64,000 bases of DNA from Pontibacter beigongshangensis (GCF_014332515.1 NZ_VFSD01000003.1:186001-250000); one strand, 5' to 3'; positions 36,653 to 44,787 are shown, counted from the first letter of the stretch. Notes: generated from the sequence alone by a model not told the origin. Numbers and translations: made by a program.

Positions 36653-39600
36653 ATGAAAACTAAAGCTTCTCAACAAGAAGAAATTACACAACCTGCAGAT
36701 CACTATCTGGTGGGTATCGGGGCTTCGGCCGGGGGCCTGGAAGCCATCCATATGTTGTTCGATCATTTTCCGAGCAACTCCAGCTTCTCTTTTGTCATTA
36801 TCCAGCACCTCTCGCCCGACCACAAAAGTCTGATGGCAGAGCTGCTCTCTAAGCATACCCAAATGCAGGTGCAGGAGGCGGAAGACAACATGCGCACAAA
36901 ACCCAACTGTGTGTACGTGCTGCCCAGCGGCAAGCAGCTGACGCTCAAAGGCGGCCGCCTGCGCCTGGCAGACAAGACCCGAACCAAAGAACCCAATTTC
37001 GCGATTGATGTGTTTTATGAGTCGCTGGCCAAAGACCGTGGCCGCTATGCCATAGGCGTCATCCTTTCCGGCACGGGCACCGACGGTACCAAAGGCGCCA
37101 AAGCCATAAAGGCGGCAGGCGGCATGGTGGTGGTGCAGGACCCCGGCTCGGCCAAGTTCGACGGCATGCCCCGCAGTGCCATCGATGCCGGTTTAGGCGA
37201 TTTCGTGCTGTCGCCGGAGCAGATCCCGCAGGAGATCATGGAGTATACCCGCAAAGTACCCCTGGTAAAGTCGCTGGCCGAACGGAACGCCGAAGAGAAT
37301 GAGGAAGTCCTTCTGCAGGAGATACTCGAGTTGATCTGCACCCACACCCAGACCGACTTCAGGGAGTACAAGCAGGCCACCATTTTCCGCAGAATCAGAA
37401 AGCGGATGGACAGCCTGAAAGTGAAGGACCTGCAGGATTACCTGACCTACCTGCACCAGAACCCGGCCGAAGTAAAGCAGCTTTGCCAGGAAATACTGAT
37501 CAATGTGACCCGTTTTTTCCGTGATCAGGAGGTTTTTGATATTCTGGAAGAAGATGTGATTCCGAACATTGTGGCCTCCAGAAATGCGGAGGAGCAGGTA
37601 AAGGTGTGGGTAACCGCCTGCAGCACCGGCGAAGAAGCCTACTCGCTGGCCATGCTCTTTACGGAGTGCTACGGCCGCATGGGCCGCGAGCCATCCGTAA
37701 AGATTTTTGCCACCGACATCGACATGCAGGCCATCTCGCAGGCTTCCAAGGGCATATATCCCGCCTCTATTGCCAAAGATGTGTCGCAGGAGCGGCTGCA
37801 ACGCTTTTTTGTACAGAAGGGCAACAAGTATTGTGTCAGCGAGGAAATCAGGAAGCTGGTGGTGTTTGCGCAACACGACCTTCAGAAAGACCCGCCTTTC
37901 AGTAAGATAGACCTGATCACCTGCCGCAACATGCTGATTTACCTGTCGGCTTCGCTGCAGAAAAAGGTGCTGTCCCTATTTCCGTATGCCCTCAATTTAA
38001 ATGGCTACCTACTCTTAGGGCCCAGCGAGCACATAGGTGAAATGGGTACTTACTTTTCGGAGGAGAACCGGAAGTGGAAGCTGTACCAGAAAATAAAGGA
38101 GAGTCAGCTGGTTAAGCCAAGCTACGGCACTTCTGGCATTACACCTGCTTTTTCGTCGGGCAGTGCCTCGGGCTTACGGAACAGCCAGATGAACCAGTAC
38201 AACGACCTGTTTATAGATGCCGTGTCCGAAGATCTGAAAGTTACAGGGCTTTATATTGACCAGAATTACCAACTCCTGCACGGCATCGGCGATATAAACC
38301 AGTTCCTGAAGTTTCCGGGCAAGCGCCTGCACTTTAACCTGCTCAAAATGGTGCCCGAGGAGCTGGCCGTAACGCTTAGTGTAGGCATCAGGAAGGCCAT
38401 AAAGCAAAACCAGCAGATAGTGGCACGTCAGGTTACCTTAAAAACCGGCAAGCGGAGCAGAAATGTACGCGTAACCATCAAGCCGGTGGCAGCAGAGAAA
38501 AACCTTCCTACCATCATCCTGATCATTCTGCAGGAAGTGGGGGCGGTAAACCAGGACCAGAAGGTGGCAGAAAGGGTTATAGAGCTGGAGTCTGTTTCTG
38601 ATAAGGACTTATTCAGGCAGTTATCCATCCTGGAGTCAGAACTGAAAGAGGCGCAGGAGAACCTGCACCTGACGGTGCAGGACTTGAGCACTGCCAACGA
38701 GGAGCTGCAGTCGAGCAATGAGGAGCTTATGTCGTCTAACGAAGAACTGCAGAGCTCAAACGAGGAAATGCAGTCGCTGAACGAGGAGCTGCATACTGTT
38801 AACTCAGAGCACCAGCTCAAGATCAAGGAACTGCAGGAGCTCAACGAAGACCTCGACAATTACATCAGGAGCTCCAACATCGGGCAACTCTTTATTGATC
38901 ATCACCTGGTTATCCGGAAATTCACCCCAACGGTGAAGGAGATCATCAACATCATAGAGGGGGATGTGGGGCGCCCCATCCATCACCTGTCGCACAAGCT
39001 CCGCTATGCCAATTTGCTCGAGGATATCATGCAGGTGAACAATACCTCGACTGAAGTGGAGCAGGAGCTGGAGACCAACGAAGGCAAGTGTTTTCTGATG
39101 CGCATTATACCGTACCTGAAGCACGACGGCAATAAAGATGGCGTGGTGCTCAGCTTTGTGGATGTAACGACTCTTAAGGCTCTCACGAACGTGGTGCAGG
39201 GGGTGCTCGACTCCTCCCTGAACAGTATTATGGCCTTTGAGGCGGTGCGCGACGAGAAGCAAGAGATCATCGATTTCTCCTGGAGTCTGCTGAACCGGAA
39301 GGCGGAAGAGTTTGTAGGCAGGCCGCTCGCCCAGCTGCAGCACCAGGGGGTATTGTCGGAGTTGCCTTTCCTGCAGAAGAGCGGCCTTTTCAGGAAGTAT
39401 GTGGGCGTGGTAGAAACCGGCAAGCCCCTGCACATAGAGCAGGTGCTGGATGTGAACAATGCCAAGGCCTGGTACGAGATAGCAGCCGTGAAAATGGGCG
39501 ACGGGCTTACCGTGACGATGGCCGATATTTCGGAGAAGAAGAACAGCGAAGACAAGATACTGCTCGCCTACGATGAGCTGAAGAAAGCCGAAGAGAACCT

Positions 39601-40762
39601 GATAAAGCTCAATAACGAGCTGGAAAAGCGGGTAGCTGAGCGGACAAAGGAGCTGGCCGCGAGCGAGGAGCGCTTCAGGCTGGTATCGATGGCAACCAAC
39701 GATGTGGTCTGGGACTGGAACCTGGTGGACAATGAACTGTGGTGGAGCGAAAGCCTGGCCACGGTGCTGGGCTACGACCCGGCGCAGATGGGAAAGGGCA
39801 TAAACGGGTGGTTCGACAAAATTCACCCCGACGACAAGGACGGGATGATGAAGGGGCTGAACAAGGCCATTAACCACGGCAAAGACCAGTGGGCCGACGA
39901 GTACCGGATTGCCCGCGCCGATGGCTCCTATGCCTATGTGTCGAACCGGGCGTATATCCTGCAAAATGAGTACAGGGTTCCCTACCGGGTGCTGGGGTCT
40001 TTTATTGACTTATCGGACCTGAAGGCGACGCAGGAGAAACTGGAGGATACCAACGAGCACCTGCTGAAAGTGAACAATGACCTGGACACCTTTGTGTATA
40101 CTGCCTCGCACGACCTGAAGGCGCCGGTGGCCAACATAGAAGGATTGATCCTCCTGCTCGAGGACCAGATGGAAGAGGCGGGCCCGCTGCCGGGGGAGCC
40201 TACCCAGCCTTTGTTCGATATGATCAAAGACTCCATTTTCCGATTCAAAAACGTGATTAAGGACCTGACCGACATTGCCAAGGTACAGCGCGATGTAGAC
40301 GGCGAGGCGGAATCGGTGGATTTGCGTGAGGTAATAGAAAACGTGAAGCTGACCGTGCACGACATGCTGGAGAAGGAGCAGGCAACGCTGCACATCGATA
40401 TAGAGGATGCCGCTAAAGTGAATTTCTCCCGCAAAAACATGTACAGCATTCTGTACAACCTGATGAGCAACGCTGTAAAATACAGCTCGCCGGAACGCCG
40501 CCCGGAGATTTACCTGAGAACAGAACAGGTAGACGGCCATGTGCTGCTGTCGGTGAAGGACAACGGGCTGGGGATAAGCCAGGACAACCTCACGAAGATG
40601 TTTACGCTCTTCAAGCGGTTTCACTCGCATGTAGATGGCACCGGCATGGGCCTCTACATCGTAAAGCGCATGATCGACAATGCCGGCGGCAGAATTGAGG
40701 TGGAAAGCGAAGAAGGGGCAGGAACGGTGTTCAAGCTGTATTTTAGAAGAGACCAGGACTAA
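36653..40762 (+). CDS. CheB-CheR-PAS-histidine kinase fusion protein
   Basis: 1369 aa, no membrane segment. CheB methylesterase domain ~18-205 with catalytic Ser25 (GIGASAGG), His52 (QHLSPDH) and the Asp of GTGTDGTKG. CheR methyltransferase ~220-480 (VTRFFRD, TACSTGEEAYSLAM, FATDID, DLITCRNMLIYL). Then a long coiled coil built on NEELQSSNEELMSSNEEL repeats (~645-735), three PAS-like regions (~740-850, ~865-960, ~1010-1120 with KIHPDD), HisKA with TASHDLKAP (~1145) and HATPase (NLMSNAVKY, DNGLGI, GTGMGLYIV). There is no receiver domain. Such fusions are known in many bacteria but their methylation targets are mostly unknown; no chemoreceptor or flagellar gene is nearby. The preceding output-less phytochrome suggests that it could receive a light signal. 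Confidence 0.92.
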   Translation: MKTKASQQEEITQPADHYLVGIGASAGGLEAIHMLFDHFPSNSSFSFVIIQHLSPDHKSLMAELLSKHTQMQVQEAEDNMRTKPNCVYVLPSGKQLTLKGGRLRLADKTRTKEPNFAIDVFYESLAKDRGRYAIGVILSGTGTDGTKGAKAIKAAGGMVVVQDPGSAKFDGMPRSAIDAGLGDFVLSPEQIPQEIMEYTRKVPLVKSLAERNAEENEEVLLQEILELICTHTQTDFREYKQATIFRRIRKRMDSLKVKDLQDYLTYLHQNPAEVKQLCQEILINVTRFFRDQEVFDILEEDVIPNIVASRNAEEQVKVWVTACSTGEEAYSLAMLFTECYGRMGREPSVKIFATDIDMQAISQASKGIYPASIAKDVSQERLQRFFVQKGNKYCVSEEIRKLVVFAQHDLQKDPPFSKIDLITCRNMLIYLSASLQKKVLSLFPYALNLNGYLLLGPSEHIGEMGTYFSEENRKWKLYQKIKESQLVKPSYGTSGITPAFSSGSASGLRNSQMNQYNDLFIDAVSEDLKVTGLYIDQNYQLLHGIGDINQFLKFPGKRLHFNLLKMVPEELAVTLSVGIRKAIKQNQQIVARQVTLKTGKRSRNVRVTIKPVAAEKNLPTIILIILQEVGAVNQDQKVAERVIELESVSDKDLFRQLSILESELKEAQENLHLTVQDLSTANEELQSSNEELMSSNEELQSSNEEMQSLNEELHTVNSEHQLKIKELQELNEDLDNYIRSSNIGQLFIDHHLVIRKFTPTVKEIINIIEGDVGRPIHHLSHKLRYANLLEDIMQVNNTSTEVEQELETNEGKCFLMRIIPYLKHDGNKDGVVLSFVDVTTLKALTNVVQGVLDSSLNSIMAFEAVRDEKQEIIDFSWSLLNRKAEEFVGRPLAQLQHQGVLSELPFLQKSGLFRKYVGVVETGKPLHIEQVLDVNNAKAWYEIAAVKMGDGLTVTMADISEKKNSEDKILLAYDELKKAEENLIKLNNELEKRVAERTKELAASEERFRLVSMATNDVVWDWNLVDNELWWSESLATVLGYDPAQMGKGINGWFDKIHPDDKDGMMKGLNKAINHGKDQWADEYRIARADGSYAYVSNRAYILQNEYRVPYRVLGSFIDLSDLKATQEKLEDTNEHLLKVNNDLDTFVYTASHDLKAPVANIEGLILLLEDQMEEAGPLPGEPTQPLFDMIKDSIFRFKNVIKDLTDIAKVQRDVDGEAESVDLREVIENVKLTVHDMLEKEQATLHIDIEDAAKVNFSRKNMYSILYNLMSNAVKYSSPERRPEIYLRTEQVDGHVLLSVKDNGLGISQDNLTKMFTLFKRFHSHVDGTGMGLYIVKRMIDNAGGRIEVESEEGAGTVFKLYFRRDQD

Positions 40763-40882
40763 AGCTTCGCCAGATTAAAAATTAGAAATGGTGGCTCCTT
40801 TAGATTTCATTGGTTTACAAAGGTTGGTTTAATGTTAAAAGATAGGTAGGAAGAGCACCAGGCGCAGCACCCGGAGACACTC

Positions 40883-40936
40883 AAATTATTTGAATGATTT
40901 TGGCCTTCCTGAGCTGCTCCTTCTCCTGCTGCTGCA
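40883..40936 (+). repeat. CCTCnnGAGG intergenic repeat, copy 14
   Basis: AAATTATTTGAATGATTTTGG arm, CCTTCCTGAG, CTGCTCCTTCTCCTGCTGCTG arm. Confidence 0.75.
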
Positions 40937-40943
40937 TGGTATC

Positions 40944-40990
40944 GATTATTCAAATGAAAATGTTCCTCTGGAGGTTTTGCAGCCCTTGCG
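40944..40990 (+). repeat. CCTCnnGAGG intergenic repeat, copy 15
   Basis: ATTATTCAAATGAAAATG arm, CCTCTGGAGG palindrome (centre TG), TTTTGCAGCCCTTGCG arm. It directly follows copy 14 in tandem; the pair stands just before the AT-rich cassette block. Confidence 0.75.
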
Positions 40991-41085
40991 GCCAGGGCGG
41001 GGTTTTAAAGTGAATTAAATATATATTGTTTAATATATAGTATATTCGTTAGTCCGATTACGGTTATCTGTAGATTTCGACAATA

Positions 41086-41123
41086 AACCGTATGTTTATT
41101 ACTGAACCGTATGTTTATTACTG
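41086..41123 (+). repeat. Perfect tandem 19-bp repeat upstream of the cassette array
   Basis: AACCGTATGTTTATTACTG occurs twice without a mismatch (41086-41104, 41105-41123). It ends 10 bp before the GTT at 41134 where the first cassette begins. It could be a regulator's binding site for the merTP gene, or a recombinase-binding repeat comparable to DR1/DR2 of an integron attI site. Confidence 0.6.
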
Positions 41124-41183
41124 ATATACATTAGTTATGCGGCAGCTTAAAAGACAACAACCAACGACATTGACAGTAAGAAA

Positions 41184-41783
41184 ATGAAATCAGATAATAA
41201 ACTTGCAGGACTTGGACTTTTGACAGCAATTTCGGCATCACTATGCTGCATTACACCTGTTTTGGCTCTGTTGGCTGGAACAAGTGGACTTGCTTCTACT
41301 TTCTCTTGGCTTGACCCATTCAGACCATATTTAATTGGCTTGACAGTTTTGGTTCTTGCGTTTGCTTGGTATCAAAAACTGAAACCTCAAAAACAAATTG
41401 ACTGCTGCGACACAACTGAAAAAACACCCTTTATTCAGACAAAAAAGTTTTTGGGTTTCGTAACAGTTTTTGCAGGACTGATGCTTGCGTTTCCAAGTTA
41501 TGTCCACATATTCTTTCCAAAGACAGAAAGTCAAACAATCATAACCGACCAATCAAACATTAAAACAGCAGAATTTACAATTAACGGAATGACTTGTGCA
41601 GGTTGTGAAGAAAACGTAAATCACGAAGTAAATAAACTGACAGGAATAATTAAGACGAATGTTTCTTACGACAACGGCAACGCAATCATAGAATTTGATA
41701 GAACTCAAACCGACATTCAAGAGATAGAAAAAGCCATAACTAAAACAGGCTATTCCGTAACCGACAAAAAAGAAATAAAATGA
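41184..41783 (+). CDS. merTP: Mercuric transport fusion protein MerTP
   Basis: 199 aa. Residues 1-112 are MerT-like: three transmembrane helices, with Cys21-Cys22 in helix 1 (SLCCITP) and a second Cys pair at 74-75 in the cytoplasmic loop. Residues ~125-199 are a MerP-like heavy-metal-associated domain with GMTCAGC (Cys138, Cys141). It imports Hg(II) for reduction by MerA; no merA or merR is in the window, so transport alone would sensitise cells unless a reductase is elsewhere. Known Bacteroidota MerTP proteins have the same fused layout and length. First gene of the cassette array; AT-rich codon use unlike the neighbouring chromosome. Confidence 0.88.
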   Translation: MKSDNKLAGLGLLTAISASLCCITPVLALLAGTSGLASTFSWLDPFRPYLIGLTVLVLAFAWYQKLKPQKQIDCCDTTEKTPFIQTKKFLGFVTVFAGLMLAFPSYVHIFFPKTESQTIITDQSNIKTAEFTINGMTCAGCEENVNHEVNKLTGIIKTNVSYDNGNAIIEFDRTQTDIQEIEKAITKTGYSVTDKKEIK

Positions 41784-41986
41784 ACATAATCCTGCAATCA
41801 ACTATCACTTGCCCTGAATGTGGACATAAGAAAGAAGAAACTATGCCGACAGACGCTTGCCAATATTTTTACGAGTGCGAAAGCTGCAAAAAGGTATTAA
41901 AGCCAAAACAGGGCGACTGTTGTGTATTTTGTAGCTATGGAACAGTGAAATGTCCATCCATTCAAGCCGGGACAAATTGCTGTTAA
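41780..41986 (+). CDS. GDCCVxC-domain small metal-binding protein
   Basis: 68 aa with 11 cysteines. An N-terminal zinc-ribbon-like half (CPECG at 11-15, CESC at 33-36) is followed by the family signature GDCCVFCSYGTVKCP (46-59). In some homologues the Cys of this signature is replaced by selenocysteine. The family regularly accompanies merTP in Bacteroidota and proteobacteria, which points to mercury or thiol-metal handling. The ATG overlaps the merTP stop by 4 bp, so the pair is co-translated and travels as one cassette. Confidence 0.85.
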   Translation: MNIILQSTITCPECGHKKEETMPTDACQYFYECESCKKVLKPKQGDCCVFCSYGTVKCPSIQAGTNCC

Positions 41987-42021
41987 AGACAATGATAAAA
42001 CTGACTGAAATCGAAAGCCGA

Positions 42022-42154
42022 CCGCATAACATCGGTTTTGCAATATGGCGGGTGAAGTGCTACTATGAAACATTTGTGCAAGATTCAACATCAGTAATTC
42101 TATTGAACTTTTGTGCTAAAATGCCGCCACATCGCAAAGCCGTAAACCGTTAGC
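42022..42154 (+). other. attC-like site 1 (cassette boundary)
   Basis: Inverse core CCGCATAAC (42022-42030) and core GTTAGC (42149-42154). Between them is an imperfect inverted repeat (CGGTTTTGCAATATGGCGGG against CCGCCACATCGCAAAGCCG) and a ~60-nt loop that shares segments with site 2 (GTGCTnCTATGAAA, TTTTGTGCTAAAA). Confidence 0.8.
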
Positions 42155-42163
42155 ACCAATAAA

Positions 42164-42895
42164 ATGGAAGACACAACAACACATAACAAATTGACTGACA
42201 TTTGGGACAAATACAACCAAGTGAGAGTGGCTGGCGACAAAAAAAACGCTAATAAACTTTTGGGGGACTACATTGACTTATTAAAACAACAAGACGAAAA
42301 GGACATCAAAATATTCGTTGACAATATTTGTAGTTTGACATTGGACGCTGACGATAGAATAATAAACAATAACGGAACAGAAGTATCGGACAAAGACATA
42401 AGAATTCAACATCCACTTTTTAAAGAAATTGTTCTGCCAATACTAATAGACCAATATAAAAAGGACAGTGCAAAACACATCAGATGGATTGGACAATTTG
42501 AACAGTTTTTCTATTCTGACTTTGCGACAACACAAGCTTTTCTAAGAGAGTTAGATATTGAAGGGTATTTTGAAACAAGACATTTTTTTGAGAAATCTTT
42601 TTCCATTGACAATAATCAAAAGACACTTGAATTATTACTTAATAGAATTGCACAGGACATAAACTATTATACACACGAAGTTCCAATTGGTGTTCTTGTT
42701 GACCCTGACGTTTTAGACAAGGAGTTAATGACTTTTAGACAATACTGGCAACAATGCGACACAAAGAATATATGGGAAAATGTTTTGACTGAATGGGAAC
42801 TAATCGCAAAGCATTGGTCACTTTATCTTGCAAACCAAGACGAATACGACAACTTTGAAAACTATTTAAAAACAAATGGAATTCAACTTGACTGA
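42164..42895 (+). CDS. Cassette-borne hypothetical protein
   Basis: 243 aa, soluble, acidic and rich in Asp/Asn/Gln, with no signal peptide or membrane helix. I recognise no family. It starts METTT-like (MEDTTTHNKLTDIWDKY) and looks largely helical; residues ~20-60 resemble a small helical hairpin. The ATG is only 9 bp after the crossover point of its cassette, leaving no room for a promoter, so it must be read from upstream. Low GC and Lys/Asn codon use match the rest of the cassette block. Confidence 0.75.
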   Translation: MEDTTTHNKLTDIWDKYNQVRVAGDKKNANKLLGDYIDLLKQQDEKDIKIFVDNICSLTLDADDRIINNNGTEVSDKDIRIQHPLFKEIVLPILIDQYKKDSAKHIRWIGQFEQFFYSDFATTQAFLRELDIEGYFETRHFFEKSFSIDNNQKTLELLLNRIAQDINYYTHEVPIGVLVDPDVLDKELMTFRQYWQQCDTKNIWENVLTEWELIAKHWSLYLANQDEYDNFENYLKTNGIQLD

Positions 42896-42905
42896 AAGAT
42901 TTACT

Positions 42906-43038
42906 GGTGCTAACAGCCGTTTTGCAAAAGCGGGGGTTTCGTGCTTCTATGAAAGTAAAGTGCTAAATTCAAGCTTTGTGCATCTAATGAAGTTTAGTGC
43001 TAAAAATCCCCGCCTTCGCAAAGCGGCAAAACGTTAGC
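42906..43038 (+). other. attC-like site 2 (cassette boundary)
   Basis: Inverse core GGTGCTAAC (42906-42914) and core GTTAGC (43033-43038). Stem: GCCGTTTTGCAAAAGCGGGG against CCCCGCCTTCGCAAAGCGGC. Its length (130 bp between cores) is almost the same as site 1, and the loops are alike. Confidence 0.82.
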
Positions 43039-43073
43039 TGAGAGTGTAATTATTAAGAACAATAAGCTTAGAT

Positions 43074-43496
43074 ATGAAATTAACTGTTTACTTGGTGTTA
43101 TTAACGGTTCTACTATTAAACCAATCCGATAACTACAGAGTGAATGGTAACTATAAGGTAATTCTTGATACAGAATTTGCTTCTGATGTACAGAACTCAA
43201 ATTACATTATTACTTTTAGCGATAGCACCTACATCAAAAGCTTTAAAAGCGGCAAAAGGGTTACGGGTAAGATTAGTCGATTATCAAACTACATCAAAGA
43301 CTCTAAGACAGTCCACCTGAGTGATAATGGCGGGTATACTCCCCAAGGACATCTAGATGGTCTGATACATAATTCCTTTGGGAATACGCAAATTGAGTTC
43401 GAAGAGTCAGGAAATGACACGTTGGAGTTTAGGACCACATATAGCGGGAATCTTCATATTACCGTGAATCAGGGAAAGCTTGTTAAACTAAAGTAG
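43074..43496 (+). CDS. Cassette-borne exported hypothetical protein
   Basis: 140 aa. The N-terminal MKLTVYLVLLTVLLLN is a short signal peptide or membrane anchor. The remainder is beta-rich (NYIITFSDSTYIKSFKSGKRVTGKI) and unrecognised. It lies 36 bp after the crossover point of its cassette. Nothing in the sequence gives a function. Confidence 0.7.
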   Translation: MKLTVYLVLLTVLLLNQSDNYRVNGNYKVILDTEFASDVQNSNYIITFSDSTYIKSFKSGKRVTGKISRLSNYIKDSKTVHLSDNGGYTPQGHLDGLIHNSFGNTQIEFEESGNDTLEFRTTYSGNLHITVNQGKLVKLK

Positions 43497-43504
43497 AATA
43501 CCCA

Positions 43505-43569
43505 CAGCTAACACGGCACAGGCTCCATACTCGGCTACGCCTCATTCGCATCCTGTACTAACCGTTGGC
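43505..43569 (+). other. attC-like site 3 (cassette boundary)
   Basis: Inverse core CAGCTAAC (43505-43512), core GTTGGC (43564-43569), inner pair ACAGG/CCTGT. The loop segment TCGGCTACGCCTCATTC is nearly the same as in site 4 (TCGGCTAAGCCTTACTC). It is a short form, ~63 bp between cores. Confidence 0.8.
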
Positions 43570-43608
43570 TGTAATATCATTGAATAAAGTCTAGACATAT
43601 AACGCTTA

Positions 43609-44298
43609 ATGGGTAAAGTTAAAAGAAGGCTTCTGTATACACCTGGGCTATTATCATTGATAGTGCTTTTTCCTATTTGCTTCATTTATTTAAAAAATCG
43701 AATTAAAGCAAAAGAGAAAGCAGTCATTGAGCTTAACATGAATACTCCCGAGTTTGGGAATATAATTGTATCGGATACTTTAAGTCACTTCTATGGTTTA
43801 GACCCTATTAGACCTTATCCTAAGCGGAACTATTTAACTTATTATTTGACAGGACGGGAGAATCAGGATGAAGCGACATTGAAAGAAGCACAGGTTGAGT
43901 TGAGGAAACAACATATATCGAACGACACCATCAATGGAGTCTACTTCTATTTCACAAATGATGCAAAGTACGGGGCTATAGTTAATACTTTGAATATCTT
44001 TATGATAGAAGACATTGAAAGATTCCTTTTTGTAGACAATGAAATATGGGTTTTTAATATTCCTGAAACTGAACATAAGTCAGTAACGATGTCGTTTTGC
44101 GGTACAGCTAGCCAATCTACATCACATACTAATTCCGCGTCTCGTGATGTATTTATAATTGATAAGGACAGCATCATTGAAGTAAGTAGGAAATTTTGGC
44201 TTCCATTACTTTTATTGATTGCATTAGCATTTTTTAACATACAGTCAATCTTAAAAAATTCTACAGCCAACACCATACATAAACCAAGTATCGGCTAA
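43609..44298 (+). CDS. Cassette-borne membrane hypothetical protein
   Basis: 229 aa. One helix at ~11-28 (LLSLIVLFPICFIYL) and one near the C-terminus at ~197-213 (FWLPLLLLIALAFFNI), with ~165 residues between them, presumably extracytoplasmic. No known domain recognised. The reading frame runs into the inverse core of its own attC-like site: the last codons include the conserved ACAGCCAAC, so the C-terminal Thr-Ala-Asn-Thr is encoded by the recombination site. Confidence 0.7.
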   Translation: MGKVKRRLLYTPGLLSLIVLFPICFIYLKNRIKAKEKAVIELNMNTPEFGNIIVSDTLSHFYGLDPIRPYPKRNYLTYYLTGRENQDEATLKEAQVELRKQHISNDTINGVYFYFTNDAKYGAIVNTLNIFMIEDIERFLFVDNEIWVFNIPETEHKSVTMSFCGTASQSTSHTNSASRDVFIIDKDSIIEVSRKFWLPLLLLIALAFFNIQSILKNSTANTIHKPSIG

Positions 44299-44331
44299 GC
44301 CTTACTCACTTTATGTACCAATCCGTTGAAT
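44262..44331 (+). other. attC-like site 4 (end of array)
   Basis: Inverse core TACAGCCAAC (44262-44271), core GTTGAAT (44325-44331, a perfect GTTRRRY), inner pair ACATAAA/TTTATGT. No further inverse core is seen downstream, so this is the array end. Confidence 0.8.
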
Positions 44332-44407
44332 TCAAGAAGTGTATCATGTGCCCTACTTACACCCATGATTGGGGAAGCAGGAAATTAGCACAAAAGCACA
44401 CAAACTT

Positions 44408-44623
44408 TTACCAAATGGCGGGGTCAGATGAAGTGACCATTCCAGATTTTTTTATCTCGGTTTGATTAGTCTTGTTTTCTTCGCTTTCTTTCGATCTAAA
44501 TGTATTGCTACATTGACCAAGCACCACCCAAATAATTACAAAAATAAGAATCGTACTGAAGCATCCTCCACCTAGTTTTTTAGCGCCATAGCCAGCAAGC
44601 AATCCTCTGAATAAGTTATTCAT
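44408..44623 (-). CDS. Small single-pass membrane protein
   Basis: 71 aa. MNNLFRGLLAGYGAKKLGGGC, then one strongly hydrophobic helix (STILIFVIIWVVLG, residues ~23-36), then a charged tail with KESEENKTNQ. Similar short Gly-rich-plus-helix proteins are common in Cytophagales; I know no function. It is oriented against the cassettes and probably marks the return to the resident chromosome. Confidence 0.55.
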   Translation of the reverse strand: MNNLFRGLLAGYGAKKLGGGCFSTILIFVIIWVVLGQCSNTFRSKESEENKTNQTEIKKSGMVTSSDPAIW

Positions 44624-44787
44624 AGCAGTATTTTTATGTTTCTCGTTAGAAACGACATTTGGAATATGAAGTTTTACTTATTTGCCCAACCGTTCCTAAA
44701 AAGTTATTTGCAGAAGGTTATATGGTAGGCTTGCTGCTTTATCCTAGTCTAAAGGAGTGGGAAGGTGGAGTATGAGAGCTAAACTTA
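44624..44787. other. Intergenic, AT-rich, no gene seen
   Basis: Promoter-sized DNA upstream of the small membrane protein and the AraC remnant. It may include earlier decayed parts of the regulator; no frame longer than a few dozen codons fits. Confidence 0.3.

Larger units (their letters stand above)
41135..44325 (+). mobile_element. Array of four integron-type gene cassettes, no integrase (CALIN-like)
   Basis: Four plus-strand units, each a gene (or gene pair) followed by an imperfect palindrome with a GTTRRC/GTTGAA-type core at its right end. Cassettes: 41135-42149 (merTP + GDCCVxC), 42150-43033, 43034-43564, 43565-44325. In each the first bases are the exact reverse complement of the inverse core of its own palindrome: GTTATGCGG with CCGCATAAC (42022-42030), GTTAGCACC with GGTGCTAAC (42906-42914), GTTAGCTG with CAGCTAAC (43505-43512), GTTGGCTGTA with TACAGCCAAC (44262-44271). 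That rule follows from G/TT crossover at attC sites. The block is visibly AT-rich compared with both flanks. No tyrosine recombinase is present in the window. Confidence 0.85.

Noticed and set aside
38804..39964. 386-codon minus-strand frame opposite the CheB-CheR kinase
   Set aside because: Shadow frame: the plus strand encodes the coiled coil and PAS domains without a break.
41086..41123. CRISPR array
   Set aside because: Only two repeat units with no spacer between them; no cas genes and no regularly spaced repeats anywhere in the window.
42150..44325. Defence island or phage remnant in the AT-rich block
   Set aside because: No nuclease, ATPase, toxin, capsid or recombinase signature in the three unknown genes; cassette-boundary symmetry explains the layout better.
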